The notes under the pieces were generated by a model, which saw nothing but the letters and a program-made list of their open reading frames with translations, did not search any database and had not been told where the DNA came from. A stretch of DNA of 64,000 nucleotides, taken from assembly GCF_036287215.1 (NCBI RefSeq), contig NZ_CP142860.1:496001-560000 (forward strand), written 5' to 3'. This stretch comes from Caproiciproducens sp. CPB-2 (GTDB taxonomy: Bacteria > Bacillota > Clostridia > Oscillospirales > Acutalibacteraceae). Within the stretch, counting starts at the first letter, position 1. Each line of letters begins with the position of its first letter. Shown in pieces: positions 1 to 9,306 of this stretch. The translations under genes were made by a program, and so were the position numbers.

Positions 1-1
1 C

Positions 2-664
2 GGACAGAAGATTGAACTGCTTTCCATTCTGGCTGGTGTTATTGCCTCGCTGATCGTCGTTTACCTGGAGATCCGTTCCATCAATAAGAAAAAATCCTAC
101 GGATTTGAAGTGCCCGCCGTATGGCAGGAGATTGTGAAGCTTGCCGTCATCATTTCGATTATTAACTTCTTTACCGTCAAGCTTGCCTATTACAACGGGC
201 TTCCGGTTGTTCTTGCGCTGATGCTGGTACTGATCATCATCTACACCTTCATTACCAACAACACGGTCCCCGGCCGCCAGATTTACGCGGTGGGCGGCAA
301 TGCGAAAGCGGCAAAGCTTTCCGGTATCAAAACCCAGCGCGTGATGTTCTGGATTTACGTGAGCATGGGCCTGATGAGCGCTTTGGCCGGCATCGTCCTC
401 TCCGCCAGAAATGCGTCTGCCACGCCGAAAGCGGGCGACGGTTTTGAGCTTGACGCCATCGCATCCTGTTACATAGGCGGCGCAGCCGCACTTGGCGGAA
501 GCGGCACCATTATCGGTGCGGTCGTCGGCGCGCTGATCATGGGCGTGCTGAACAACGGGATGTCGCTGATCGGCTGGTCCGTCGATATTCAGAGAGTCGT
601 GAAGGGACTTGTCCTTCTGGGTGCTGTCACAATCGACCTGATTTCAAAAAAGAAGGCTTCCTGA
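2..664 (+). CDS. Sugar ABC transporter permease, C-terminal part (5' truncated)
   Basis: The reading frame is open from the first bases of the window, so the start lies upstream; 220 residues are visible. Several hydrophobic segments are separated by the loop that reads GRQIYAVGGNAKAAKLSG, which is characteristic of ribose/xylose/multiple-sugar (XylH/GguB/MmsB-type) inner-membrane permeases. The C-terminal GVLNNGMSLIGW stretch and short basic tail are also typical. It would form the membrane channel with a binding protein and an ATPase encoded upstream. Being directly next to araR-araBAD, arabinose or a related pentose is the likely substrate, but that is inference. Confidence 0.9.
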   Translation, partial: GQKIELLSILAGVIASLIVVYLEIRSINKKKSYGFEVPAVWQEIVKLAVIISIINFFTVKLAYYNGLPVVLALMLVLIIIYTFITNNTVPGRQIYAVGGNAKAAKLSGIKTQRVMFWIYVSMGLMSALAGIVLSARNASATPKAGDGFELDAIASCYIGGAAALGGSGTIIGAVVGALIMGVLNNGMSLIGWSVDIQRVVKGLVLLGAVTIDLISKKKAS

Positions 665-691
665 TTTGTCTGCCAGTGCTGTTCAGATGTA

Positions 692-721
692 TTGACAATT
701 TATACAAAGTTCATGTATCAT
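692..721 (+). promoter_or_regulatory. araR promoter with overlapping palindrome
   Basis: TTGACA at 692-697 and TATCAT at 716-721 are 18 bp apart. An inverted repeat, ATACA (702-706) and TGTAT (714-718), sits between and over the two elements. AraR is commonly autoregulated, so this could be its own operator, though it is a poor match to the AraR box seen before araB. Confidence 0.6.
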
Positions 722-759
722 GATTTTAAAGATAACGAAAAAAGGAAGGCAGCACTGTG

Positions 760-1833
760 ATGGAAATGCCAAAATATATGACTCTGGTCACCTGGATCAA
801 AAATAAAATCGAAACGGGAGAGCTCAAATACGGGGAAAAGCTGTATTCCGAAAACGAGCTGGGCACAATGTTCGGTATCAGCCGGCAGACGGTCCGTCAG
901 GCAATCAATATTCTGGTACAGGACAAATATCTTGAAAGCAGGCAGGGCAGCGGTACCTATATCATTTTCAACGCATCGGCCAAACGGGAACCCACTATGA
1001 CCATCGGTGTGGTCACCACCTATGTGGGCGCGTATATTTTTCCGCAGATTATCCGCGGAATTGAAAACGTGCTGACAACAGCCGGGTACTCCATGCAGCT
1101 TGCGTTTACGCACAATAAGGTCCAGAACGAAAACAGAGTCCTGCGCTCCATGCTGGAAAAAGGCGTGGACGGGATGATTATTGAGCCGACCCAGAGCGGC
1201 CTGCCGAACCCGAATTTTGAGATTTATGAGGAAATCCAGCGGCAAAGGATTCCGGTGCTGTTTATCAACAGCAGCTATCCGGGCATTAAGATACCGCATG
1301 TGTCCATGAACGACCGCACGGCCGGGCTGATTGCCGCGCAGTACCTGATCAATGCGGGCCACAAGCGGATTGCGGGAATTTTTAAGTCGGATGACCACCA
1401 GGGTCATCTGCGCTATGCCGGATATTTGGACGCCCTGCTGAAAGCGGGATATGAAATTCATGATGAAAACGTGCTCTGGTACTCTACGGAGGATATTCCC
1501 GACCTTACGCAGTTTGCGGAGATTGTCCTGCGGCGTGTAAAAGACTGCACCGCTCTGATCTGTTACAACGACGAGATCGCGATGCAGATGGTGGACATTA
1601 TGAAGAAAAACGGCATTGCGGTTCCGGAGGACCTTTCTCTGGTCAGTATTGATAATTCCGATCTTGCGGATCTTTGTGAGGTTCCGCTTACCTCGGTCGC
1701 ACACCCCATGAATGTGTTGGGGGACACCGCGGCGCGAAACCTGCTGCACCTGATTCAGGACCATGCATTTAAGGCCACGGTCGATTTTGAACCGACGATC
1801 GTAGAACGCAAGTCCGTCAGAGTGCTCGAATAA
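760..1833 (+). CDS. araR: Arabinose operon repressor AraR (GntR/LacI chimera)
   Basis: A 357-residue regulator with an N-terminal GntR-type winged helix (about residues 5-70, including GISRQTVRQAINILVQ) joined to a LacI-type sugar-binding domain from about residue 85. This two-part build is the AraR family, which represses arabinose genes and is released by L-arabinose. An AAGGAAGG site at 742-749 precedes two adjacent starts, GTG 757 and ATG 760; I took the ATG. It has its own promoter and lies 82 bp before araB, with a palindromic AraR-like box in between. Specific sugar is inferred from the neighbours. Confidence 0.93.
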   Translation: MEMPKYMTLVTWIKNKIETGELKYGEKLYSENELGTMFGISRQTVRQAINILVQDKYLESRQGSGTYIIFNASAKREPTMTIGVVTTYVGAYIFPQIIRGIENVLTTAGYSMQLAFTHNKVQNENRVLRSMLEKGVDGMIIEPTQSGLPNPNFEIYEEIQRQRIPVLFINSSYPGIKIPHVSMNDRTAGLIAAQYLINAGHKRIAGIFKSDDHQGHLRYAGYLDALLKAGYEIHDENVLWYSTEDIPDLTQFAEIVLRRVKDCTALICYNDEIAMQMVDIMKKNGIAVPEDLSLVSIDNSDLADLCEVPLTSVAHPMNVLGDTAARNLLHLIQDHAFKATVDFEPTIVERKSVRVLE

Positions 1834-1837
1834 GACG

Positions 1838-1872
1838 GAAAACGGAAGGGGCTGAGAAGCCTTTCTGTTTTC
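1838..1872 (+). other. Imperfect hairpin between araR and araB
   Basis: GAAAAC at 1838 pairs with GTTTTC at 1867-1872, and the inner parts (GGAAGGGGCT and AGCCTTTC) pair with one bulge. It follows the araR stop codon and has no clean T-run. It may partly end araR transcription or protect the araBAD message. Confidence 0.4.
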
Positions 1873-1877
1873 GACAA

Positions 1878-1892
1878 AGTTGTACGTACATT
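1878..1892 (+). promoter_or_regulatory. Putative AraR operator before araB
   Basis: The palindrome TTGTACGTACA (core TGTACGTACA, 1881-1890) closely resembles the known Bacillus AraR box built on TTGTACGTACAA. It is 25 bp before the araB start codon, so bound AraR would block transcription entering araB. Confidence 0.7.
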
Positions 1893-1915
1893 TTTTTACG
1901 ATGGAGGATGTTGTT

Positions 1916-3574
1916 ATGTCAAAATATACAGTAGGAGTTGACTATGGCACACTTTCCGGCCGGGCGGTTCTGGTAGATGTTCAGACCGGGAAAGAACTTG
2001 CTTCTTCCGTTTACGAGTATCCCCATGGGGTAATGGATAAAAATTTGCCGGACGGAACGCCGCTCGGCCATGACTGGGCGCTGCAGGACCCGCAGGATTA
2101 CCTTGACGTGCTGGCTGATACGATTCCGGCCATCCTGAAGGAATCCGGCGTGTCCCCGGACGATGTGATCGGAATCGGAACGGATTTTACGGCCTGCACC
2201 GTTCTGCCGGTCAAGGCGGACGGAACGCCGTTAAGCTTTCTTCCGGCGTACAAAAGCCGCCCGCACGCCTATGTAAAGCTCTGGAAGCACCACGCCGCGC
2301 AGGATAAGGCAAACCGCCTGAATGAAATTGCGGCGGCAAGAAACGAGCCGTGGCTGAAGAACTACGGCGGAAAAATTTCTTCGGAATGGGCGATCCCAAA
2401 AATCTGGCAGATCGTTGAAGAGGACCCCGAAATCTATGACGCGATGGACCGTTTCATCGAAGCGGCCGACTGGATTATCTGGCAGCTCTGCGGAAAAGAG
2501 ACCCGTAATTCCTGCACCGCGGGCTACAAGGAAATCTGGAACAAGCGCACGGGCTTCCCCTCCGATGACTTTTTCAAGGCCCTCCATCCAAAGCTGGAGC
2601 ATGTGGTGGAGGAAAAGCTCTCCCGCGACATTCTTCCGCTCGGGGACAGGGCGGGTACGCTGACCCCGGCGGCGGCAAAGCTTACCGGCTTAAGGGAGGG
2701 CACCGCGGTCGCCGTCGGCAATGTGGACGCGCATGTGTGCGTGCCCGCGGTCGGAATCGACGGGCCGTCCAAAATGCTGGCCATTATGGGCACCTCCACC
2801 TGCCACATTATGATGGGCGAAGAGGAACACCAGGTGCCGGGAATGTGCGGCGTGGTGGAAGACGGCGTCATGCCGGGCTATTTCGGCTATGAGGCCGGCC
2901 AGTCCTGTGTCGGGGACCATTTCGCATGGTTTATCGACAACTGCCTGCCGGCTTCCTACTGCGGGGAGGCAAAACGGCAGAACAAAAACATTCATCAGTA
3001 CCTGCGGGAAAAGGCGGAAAAGCTGCGCCCCGGGCAAAGCGGCCTGCTTGCGCTGGACTGGTGGAACGGAAACCGTTCGGTTCTGGTCGACGTCGACCTG
3101 AGCGGCATGATGGTTGGAATGACGCTCCGGACCAAACCGGAGGAAATTTACCGCGCGCTGATTGAGGCGACCGCCTACGGTACGCGCATGATTATTGAAA
3201 ATTACCGTGAGCATGGCGTTCCGGTCGAAGAATTTTTCGCTTCCGGAGGGATTTCACAAAAGGACCCGATGACCATGCAGATTTACGCGGATGTGATTAA
3301 AATGCCCGTGAAGATTGCGGGTTCTCTTCAGGGACCCGCGCTCGGTTCCGCCATTTTCGCTTCCGTCGCGGCGGGGAAGAAAGCCGGCGGCTACGACAGC
3401 GTGTTTGAAGCGGCCCGCGCAATGGGAAAAATCAAAGACACCGTCTATAATCCGATCCCCGAAAATTCGGAGCGGTACGATGCGCTGTTCCGGGAATACC
3501 GCACCCTGCACGACTATTTCGGGCGCGGTGAAAATGATGTGATGAAGCACCTGAAAACAATGAAGCAAAAATAA
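1916..3574 (+). CDS. araB: L-ribulokinase
   Basis: Phosphorylates L-ribulose to L-ribulose 5-phosphate with ATP, the second step of arabinose use. The 552 residues form a FGGY-family kinase: N-terminal [16 protein letters not shown] phosphate loop, central [13 protein letters not shown] and [10 protein letters not shown], and C-terminal [20 protein letters not shown]. Length fits AraB (about 550-570). ATG 1916 follows GGAGG at 1903-1907; a TTG further upstream lies inside the AraR box and is not the start. It is followed 32 bp later by araA in one operon. Confidence 0.96.
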   Translation: MSKYTVGVDYGTLSGRAVLVDVQTGKELASSVYEYPHGVMDKNLPDGTPLGHDWALQDPQDYLDVLADTIPAILKESGVSPDDVIGIGTDFTACTVLPVKADGTPLSFLPAYKSRPHAYVKLWKHHAAQDKANRLNEIAAARNEPWLKNYGGKISSEWAIPKIWQIVEEDPEIYDAMDRFIEAADWIIWQLCGKETRNSCTAGYKEIWNKRTGFPSDDFFKALHPKLEHVVEEKLSRDILPLGDRAGTLTPAAAKLTGLREGTAVAVGNVDAHVCVPAVGIDGPSKMLAIMGTSTCHIMMGEEEHQVPGMCGVVEDGVMPGYFGYEAGQSCVGDHFAWFIDNCLPASYCGEAKRQNKNIHQYLREKAEKLRPGQSGLLALDWWNGNRSVLVDVDLSGMMVGMTLRTKPEEIYRALIEATAYGTRMIIENYREHGVPVEEFFASGGISQKDPMTMQIYADVIKMPVKIAGSLQGPALGSAIFASVAAGKKAGGYDSVFEAARAMGKIKDTVYNPIPENSERYDALFREYRTLHDYFGRGENDVMKHLKTMKQK

Positions 3575-3606
3575 TCTTTAAAATTAGGAATAATCGGAGG
3601 ATACAT

Positions 3607-5088
3607 ATGTCAGCTTTAAAAAAATACGAATTCTGGTTTGTGGTTGGAAGCCAGGACCTTTACGGGGAAGATGTGCTGAAAACTGTCGATCAGCATTCCA
3701 AAATCATGGTAGACGGATGGAACGCGGACCCGTCCATTCCCTGCACCCTGGTTTTTAAGCCCGTGGTGCGCAATTCCGACGAAATCTATAAGGTGATCAC
3801 AGAGGCAAACAACGCTCCCCGGTGTGCGGGCATTATTACCTGGATGCATACCTTTTCTCCGTCAAAGATGTGGATTCGCGGCTTTTCCGTCCTGCAGAAA
3901 CCGCTGCTTCACATCAATACCCAGTTCAACCGCGACATCCCGTGGGAAAGCATCGACATGGATTTCATGAATCTGAACCAGTCCGCCCACGGCGACAGGG
4001 AGCATGGTTTTATTCTTGCGCGCATGCGTATTCCGCAGAAGGTCATTTCCGGCTACTGGAAGGACGCCGGGATGCGTGACCACATGGGCCGCTGGATGCG
4101 TGCGGCGGCCGGCGCGTTTGAAAGCCGCAGGCTCCGCGTGCTCCGCATCAGCGACAATATGCGCGAAGTGGCCGTGACGGACGGCGACAAGGTGGAGGCG
4201 CACATCAAATTCGGCTGGCAGGTCGACCATTACGGCGTCGGCGATATCATCCGCATGGTGGAAGCCGTCACCGAGAAGGAAATCGACGCCCAGATGGAGC
4301 AATACGCCGAAGTTTACGATATGGCAACGGATGATCTCGAGGCCGTGCGCTATCAGGCGCGGGAAGAAGTTGCGCTTCGGAAGTTCATGGAAGAAGAAAA
4401 GTTCGGTGCCTTCCACACCAATTTTCAGGATTTGCAGGAGCTCCGCCAGCTGCCCGGTCTTGCCGCGCAGGACTTGATGCGCCTGGGCTACGGGTTCGCC
4501 GGGGAAGGCGACTGGAAAACCGCGGCGCTCTGCCGCATTATGAAGCTCATGACGGCCGACTGCACGGGCGGTACGGCGTTTATGGAGGATTACACTTACA
4601 ACTTTGATCCGGAGTGCGGCATGAACATGGGCGCCCATATGCTTGAGGTGTGCCCGAGCGTCGCCGCGGAACGCCCGAAGATCAAGGTGGTTCCGCTTGG
4701 AATCGGCGACCGCGAGGATCCGGCGCGCCTGACCTTCAAAGCGAAGTCAGGCCCGGCGGTGCTTGCGACGATCATCGATATGGGCGACCGGTTCCGCATG
4801 ATTGTCAATGATGTGGAATGCCAGGAGCAGATTCACGAAATGCCGAACCTCCCGGTGGCCGCCGTCCTCTGGAAGCCGCTCCCAAGCCTCGAGACCTCCG
4901 CGGAAGCATGGATTTACGCGGGCGGCGCGCACCATTCCGTCATCAGCTATTCGCTTACGGCGGAAGAGCTGCGCGATTTCGCTGAAATCATGGAGATCGA
5001 GTTTGTTCACATCGGCAGGGAAACCGAGATCAACGAGCTTCGCAAGGAACTTACCTGGAACGATCTGATCTGGAAGCTCAAAAAGTAA
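3607..5088 (+). CDS. araA: L-arabinose isomerase
   Basis: Converts L-arabinose to L-ribulose. The 493-residue product begins with the family pattern FWFVVGSQDLYGEDVLK and keeps GIITWMHTFSPSKMWI, LLHINTQFN and FGAFHTNFQDL, the last containing a metal-site region. Size is that of standard AraA (about 490-500). ATG 3607 follows a GGAGG at 3597-3601. It lies between araB and araD in one transcription unit under the AraR box. Confidence 0.97.
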   Translation: MSALKKYEFWFVVGSQDLYGEDVLKTVDQHSKIMVDGWNADPSIPCTLVFKPVVRNSDEIYKVITEANNAPRCAGIITWMHTFSPSKMWIRGFSVLQKPLLHINTQFNRDIPWESIDMDFMNLNQSAHGDREHGFILARMRIPQKVISGYWKDAGMRDHMGRWMRAAAGAFESRRLRVLRISDNMREVAVTDGDKVEAHIKFGWQVDHYGVGDIIRMVEAVTEKEIDAQMEQYAEVYDMATDDLEAVRYQAREEVALRKFMEEEKFGAFHTNFQDLQELRQLPGLAAQDLMRLGYGFAGEGDWKTAALCRIMKLMTADCTGGTAFMEDYTYNFDPECGMNMGAHMLEVCPSVAAERPKIKVVPLGIGDREDPARLTFKAKSGPAVLATIIDMGDRFRMIVNDVECQEQIHEMPNLPVAAVLWKPLPSLETSAEAWIYAGGAHHSVISYSLTAEELRDFAEIMEIEFVHIGRETEINELRKELTWNDLIWKLKK

Positions 5089-5108
5089 TCCGGAAGGGAT
5101 GAAGACGA

Positions 5109-5804
5109 ATGCTGGAAGAATTGAAGGAACAGGTTTGCGAGGCGAACCGTCAGCTTCCCGCCCACAATCTGGTGGTGTTCACATGGGGAAATGTTTCCGG
5201 AATCGACCGGGAATCGGGGCTGTTTGTCATTAAACCCTCCGGCGTGGAATACGACAGACTCAAACCGAAGAATATGGTTGTGGTGGGTCTGGACGGGGAA
5301 AAGGTGGAGGGTGACCTGAATCCGTCCTCCGACACGCCGACACACTGTGTCCTGTATCGGAATTTCCCCGCGATCGGCGGAATTGTCCATACCCACTCCC
5401 GATGGGCGACCATCTGGGCGCAGGCGGGGCAGTCCATTCCGGCTTACGGCACCACGCACGGCGACTATTTTTACGGGCCGATCCCCTGTACCAGAAAAAT
5501 GACCCCGGAAGAAATTGCGGGCGCCTATGAAGCGGAAACCGGCAATGTGATTGTGGAAACGTTTAACAAGGCGAATCCCGCTGATATCCCCGCCGTCCTG
5601 GTGCACTCCCATGGACCTTTTACCTGGGGCAGGGACTGCTTTGAGGCGGTGCACAATTCCGTAGTGCTGGAAGAATTGGCCATGATGGCCTGGCACACCC
5701 AGGAGATGGCTGAGGTCCAGGATGGACCGATGCAGCAGGAACTGCTTGACAAGCATTTTTTGCGTAAGCATGGGGCACACGCGTATTACGGACAAAATCA
5801 CTAA
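5109..5804 (+). CDS. araD: L-ribulose-5-phosphate 4-epimerase
   Basis: Turns L-ribulose 5-phosphate into D-xylulose 5-phosphate, delivering arabinose carbon to the pentose phosphate pathway. The 231-residue class II aldolase-fold protein shows [22 protein letters not shown], the [11 protein letters not shown] zinc-site region and HSHGPFTWG. Normal length for AraD. It starts 20 bp after araA with GGAAGGGATG upstream, and the operon ends at a strong hairpin 30 bp beyond its stop codon. Confidence 0.97.
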   Translation: MLEELKEQVCEANRQLPAHNLVVFTWGNVSGIDRESGLFVIKPSGVEYDRLKPKNMVVVGLDGEKVEGDLNPSSDTPTHCVLYRNFPAIGGIVHTHSRWATIWAQAGQSIPAYGTTHGDYFYGPIPCTRKMTPEEIAGAYEAETGNVIVETFNKANPADIPAVLVHSHGPFTWGRDCFEAVHNSVVLEELAMMAWHTQEMAEVQDGPMQQELLDKHFLRKHGAHAYYGQNH

Positions 5805-5833
5805 CAAGAACCTTTTTCAATACTTTCCTCCCT

Positions 5834-5866
5834 GGCCATGGCGAATTCGCCATGGCCTTTTCTTTT
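5834..5866 (+). terminator. Rho-independent terminator of araBAD
   Basis: A perfect 24-bp palindrome (arms GGCCATGGCGAA and TTCGCCATGGCC, 5834-5857) is followed by TTTTCTTTT. It lies 30 bp after araD. From here to about 6098 I see no gene. Confidence 0.88.
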
Positions 5867-6098
5867 CAGGTTCCGTGCGGCCATGGTCCTAAACCGGTCC
5901 GGAAGCAGGAAATGAGCGGAATTCCCTGTTGACGGGGGCGCCTGGATTCATGCAAAGGGAGAATAAGGCGTACCGCCCGCTATTATGCAGGGGCTATAAA
6001 GGGAATAAGGGATTCTGGCGGTATCATCTATGCCATTTAAAGACATACTAAGTTTGAACGCGTTAGCCGTTTAAGCTTTGTATTTTGAGGTAGATGAT

Positions 6099-6953
6099 AT
6101 GGCAGCCATTTATTGGTATGGCATACTTGCGATAATCGGCGCAGTATTGACTGTTTTCATTATGGTTAAGAAAAAAGACAATCATGAATTGCTGATTTTT
6201 TTTCTGTTTGCCATGATGACCGCTTTTATTGCCGAAATGATCGGACTGCTTTTTTTAAACAGCTATTCATATTATCCCGGCGTTTTCAAGGACCACTATG
6301 CGGAGAACATTTTTGGCCATATTATCCCCAATGCCACCCTGTGGCCCGCCACCGCCCTGCTTGTTTCCGCCTTCCCTTCGCGTTACCGGCGGATCCTTCT
6401 GATAACGGTTATCTATACGTTATTGGATGTTCTTTTTGTCAGGCTTGGAATTTATCAGCATAACTGGTGGAGGACCTGGATGACAAGCGCCGCGATTTTC
6501 TTTTATTGTATTTTTATGAAGTCATGGTATTTGCAGTTGAAAAATAGGCGGCGTACTTTCCTGCGATTTATAACCCTCTGGTTCGCATTATTGATTATAA
6601 TGAAGCTGCCGGTAAGTATCCTGTTGCTAACCGGTCTTCAGTACACTTATGTCGGCTGGTTCGAAAACATCTACCGGGATTCTGGGGCCTTTTCAGTTTT
6701 TTATAATGCCGCCGTATCTTTTATTTGCGCATTGTTCCTATGTGTATTGAAAAAATGGTATTGGAAGCTCGCTTCCTTCATCCTCTATTTCACATGCGAT
6801 GCTCTTTTAATGGAATTTGACCTGTTATTCTTTCATGGGGGATGGAATATTTACTGTCTGATGCTTATGCGTGCCGTATGTCTGTTTTTATTTATCGCTC
6901 TCGAAAACAAATATCCACATAAGCTTTCAGAACAAATATCTGAGATATCCTGA
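6099..6953 (+). CDS. Polytopic membrane protein, CBO0543-like
   Basis: A 284-residue protein with about eight hydrophobic helices and aromatic-rich loops, such as the YQHNWWRTWMTSA segment near the middle. It resembles the CBO0543-type membrane proteins of Bacillus and Clostridium, which have no known function; I am not certain of the match. ATG 6099 has GAGG eight bases upstream; a TTG 21 bases earlier is less likely. It stands alone between the arabinose and sulfur operons, and its DNA looks AT-richer than both, which hints at separate acquisition. Confidence 0.75.
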   Translation: MAAIYWYGILAIIGAVLTVFIMVKKKDNHELLIFFLFAMMTAFIAEMIGLLFLNSYSYYPGVFKDHYAENIFGHIIPNATLWPATALLVSAFPSRYRRILLITVIYTLLDVLFVRLGIYQHNWWRTWMTSAAIFFYCIFMKSWYLQLKNRRRTFLRFITLWFALLIIMKLPVSILLLTGLQYTYVGWFENIYRDSGAFSVFYNAAVSFICALFLCVLKKWYWKLASFILYFTCDALLMEFDLLFFHGGWNIYCLMLMRAVCLFLFIALENKYPHKLSEQISEIS

Positions 6954-7091
6954 TACGGCATACGGCAATTCCTGCCCGACTTTTATTAAGTGTTTTCTTA
7001 GATGACAACAGTCGCAGGAATGTAACTTCTGAGAGTACAATTTCATATAAGGAAAAACCGGATAGAATCAGGCACTTCGTGACAGTATCGC

Positions 7092-7103
7092 GCAAACGAT
7101 TGC
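7092..7103 (+). promoter_or_regulatory. CG-centred LacI-type box upstream of the sulfate transport promoter
   Basis: GCAAACGATTGC is a palindrome of the GCAA-N4-TTGC type with a central CG, the form typical of LacI-family operators. Its centre is 17.5 bp before the first base of the -35 hexamer. Related boxes lie at the same distance before the regulator gene and the aprA promoter. Confidence 0.55.
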
Positions 7104-7114
7104 TTAATTTCCCG

Positions 7115-7143
7115 TTGCAGAACCGGAAGCATTAGGGTATTAT
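7115..7143 (+). promoter_or_regulatory. Promoter of the sulfate ABC transporter operon
   Basis: TTGCAG (7115-7120) and TATTAT (7138-7143) are 17 bp apart, giving a good sigma-A-type promoter with an expected start near 7150. It lies in the 388-bp gap between the membrane protein and the binding-protein gene; the rest of that gap holds the operator-like repeats and the short leader frame listed separately. Confidence 0.65.
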
Positions 7144-7154
7144 AAAACAATACT

Positions 7155-7177
7155 ATACATATCAATTATATATGTAT
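7155..7177 (+). repeat. AT-rich inverted repeat downstream of the promoter
   Basis: ATACATAT (7155-7162) and ATATGTAT (7170-7177) are exact inverted arms with a 7-bp spacer. An almost identical element (8-7-8 layout) lies just downstream of the divergent regulator's promoter at 12469-12491. Its place beside the transcription start suits a repressor operator. Confidence 0.55.
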
Positions 7178-7198
7178 TAAAAGGTGAAGGTGGTACTC

Positions 7199-7276
7199 AT
7201 GCTGAACAGAAACAACCTGCGTATCCCGGTGCGCTTTCGATGTTGCACGGATTTGGAAGTCATAGATCAAATGTGA
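7199..7276 (+). CDS. Candidate 25-residue Cys-Cys leader peptide
   Basis: A short frame with a very strong ribosome site (AAGGTGAAGGTGG, 7181-7193) encodes [19 protein letters not shown] followed by six more residues. It has adjacent TGT and TGC cysteine codons and sits between the sulfate-transport promoter and the first structural gene. Its stop overlaps an in-frame ATG of the next gene (ATGTGATG). Cysteine-rich leader peptides control sulfur genes by attenuation in mycobacteria; a similar role here is inference. I did not recognise a protein family. Confidence 0.45.
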   Translation: MLNRNNLRIPVRFRCCTDLEVIDQM

Positions 7277-7341
7277 TGCGGCAATCGCTTCCAAACCCGG
7301 TTTGCAAACAATCTAAAAACGATGAAATGAGGGATATTTTT

Positions 7342-8418
7342 ATGAAACATACATTTTCTTTCAGAAAAACACTGGCTCTGGCAATCGCCCTGGCCACGAT
7401 TGCGGGAACTCTCGCCGGCTGCGCCGGGAATAATTCTCCCGCGGCTTCTTCCGTGAATTCTTCCGTGTCCGCCGCGTCTTCCGCCAAGCCGGTGGCTATC
7501 TCCAATGTTTCCTACGACCCTACCCGCGAGCTTTACGAGCAGTACAATAAGCTTTTCCAGGAATACTGGGAAAAAGAGAAAGGGCAGAAGGTGGAAATCA
7601 CCCAGTCCCACGGCGGTTCCGGAAAACAGGCCCGTTCGGTGCTGGAAGGCAACGAGGCCGACGTGGTTACGCTGGCGCTTGAGGGCGATGTGGACGAATT
7701 GCGCAAAGGCGGCCTGATCGAGGACGGCTGGGTGAATGAGTTCCCGAAGAACAGCGCACCCTACACCTCCACCATCGTCTTTTTGGTCCGCAAGGGCAAC
7801 CCCAAAAATCTGAAGGATTGGGACGATCTTGTGAAATCCGGCGTGGAAGTCATCACCCCCGATCCCAAAAGCTCCGGCGGCGCGCGCTGGAATTTTTTGG
7901 CGGCCTGGGCATATGCGGATAAGAAATTCGGCGGAGATGAAGCCAAAGACCAAGAATTTTTGAAATCGCTGTACGCCAACGTGACCGTGCTGGATTCCGG
8001 CGCCCGCGGCGCCACCACTACCTTTGTGGAAAACGGGCAGGGAGATGTGCTGCTGGCCTGGGAGAATGAAGCCTTCCTTTCCCAGAAAGAGCATCCGGAT
8101 GATTTTGAGATTATCACCCCGTCCCTGAGCATCCTTGCCCAGCCGTCGGTCGCGGTAGTGGACGCCAACGCCAAAAAGCACGGTACCGAGGAAGTTTCCA
8201 AAGCGTATCTGGAATACCTTTATTCGGACGATGCACAGCGTCTGGAGGGGAAAAATTATTACCGCCCCTCCAACCCCGACATCCTGAAGGAATTCAGCGA
8301 CATTTTTAATCTGAATATTGAGATGGTCAACATCGACGACGATTTTGGGGGCTGGGCAAAAGCAACCGAGAAATTCTTTGCGGACGGTGCGATCTTCGAC
8401 CAGATTTATAAAAAATAG
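7342..8418 (+). CDS. Sulfate/thiosulfate ABC transporter substrate-binding protein
   Basis: Captures sulfate (or thiosulfate) outside the membrane and delivers it to CysTW. The 358-residue lipoprotein has a signal peptide ending in a lipobox (GTLAGCAG, Cys near residue 27), a serine-rich linker, then the family pattern [25 protein letters not shown] and [17 protein letters not shown] 7342 is preferred because the signal peptide begins there and AGGG lies ten bases upstream; in-frame starts at 7240 and 7276 would add a non-signal-like extension. First structural gene of the transporter operon. Confidence 0.93.
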   Translation: MKHTFSFRKTLALAIALATIAGTLAGCAGNNSPAASSVNSSVSAASSAKPVAISNVSYDPTRELYEQYNKLFQEYWEKEKGQKVEITQSHGGSGKQARSVLEGNEADVVTLALEGDVDELRKGGLIEDGWVNEFPKNSAPYTSTIVFLVRKGNPKNLKDWDDLVKSGVEVITPDPKSSGGARWNFLAAWAYADKKFGGDEAKDQEFLKSLYANVTVLDSGARGATTTFVENGQGDVLLAWENEAFLSQKEHPDDFEIITPSLSILAQPSVAVVDANAKKHGTEEVSKAYLEYLYSDDAQRLEGKNYYRPSNPDILKEFSDIFNLNIEMVNIDDDFGGWAKATEKFFADGAIFDQIYKK

Positions 8419-8453
8419 TGTTTCATTTATTACCGATCATAGGGGGCCTGCAC

Positions 8454-9301
8454 ATGTTTCCTCTGAAAAAGCGCTCCAGAAAGCGACAAAATAATATCAT
8501 ACCGGGTTTTCGGCTTTCCATGGGGATCACCGTTACCATGCTCAGCCTGATTGTGCTGATCCCCCTGTGCTCGGTTTTTTAACCCTTTCGGGTACGACCT
8601 TCGCTGATTTCTGGCGGGTGGTCACCGACAAGCAGACGGTGGCCACCTATCGGGTGAGCCTGTCCTGCGCGGCCATTGCCGCCGTGGTCAACGCAGTCTT
8701 TGGAATTCTTCTCGCGTGGATTCTGACCCGTTATGAATTCCCGTTCCGGCGGGTGCTGGACGGCCTGATCGAACTGCCCTTCGCCCTGCCCACCGCGGTG
8801 GCCGGCATCTCGCTGACCACCCTGTATTCCGACAAAGGGTGGATCGGCCGGCTGTTTGACCGGATCGGCGTCAAAATTTCTTACACGACCGCCGGCATTG
8901 TGATTGCCATGATTTTTATCGGCATCCCCTTTGTGGTGCGCTCGATCCAGCCGGTGCTGGAAAAGCTGAACCCGCAGTACGAGGAAGCGGCCTTGGTGCT
9001 GGGTGCCAGCCGCTCCCGCATCTTTTTCAAGGTGGTGTTCCCGGAAATTCTGCCCGCCACACTGACCGGGTTCGGGCTGGCCTTTGCCCGCTGTATCGGG
9101 GAATACGGCAGCGTGGTGTTTATCGCGGGGAACATCCCCTATAAAACGCAGATCACACCGCTGATTATCATGAATAAGCTGGAGCAGTTCAACTACGCCG
9201 CCGCCACCTCCATCGCGCTGGTCATGGTTGTATTCGCCTTTATTCTGCTGTTCGGCATCAATCTGCTCCAGGCCAGAATCAATAAAATCGCAAGGGGGTA
9301 G
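8454..9301 (+). CDS. cysT: Sulfate ABC transporter permease CysT (apparent frameshift)
   Basis: Inner-membrane half of the sulfate channel. ATG 8454 with AGGGGG upstream opens a frame through the basic N-terminus and first helix (MLSLIVLIPLCSVF) and then stops at TAA 8580-8582. The rest (TLSGTTFADFWRV through PTAVAGISL and EYGSVVFIAGN) continues in the -1 frame to 9301. The break falls at six T residues (8575-8580); a seventh T, or -1 slippage, would restore a 280-residue product of normal length. A downstream GTG at 8567 could start a version lacking helix 1. Sequencing error, slippage or real mutation cannot be told apart here. Confidence 0.8.
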
Positions 9302-9306
9302 GACGG

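Noticed and set aside
718..1764. 348-codon frame on the minus strand opposite araR
   Set aside because: araR on the plus strand has clear GntR and LacI domains; the antisense frame has low-complexity, His- and Arg-rich content and no family features.
5834..5857. Palindrome containing GAATTC and two CCATGG as a cloning or assembly artefact
   Set aside because: It is placed exactly where the araBAD terminator is expected and is followed by a T-run, so a natural terminator explains it.
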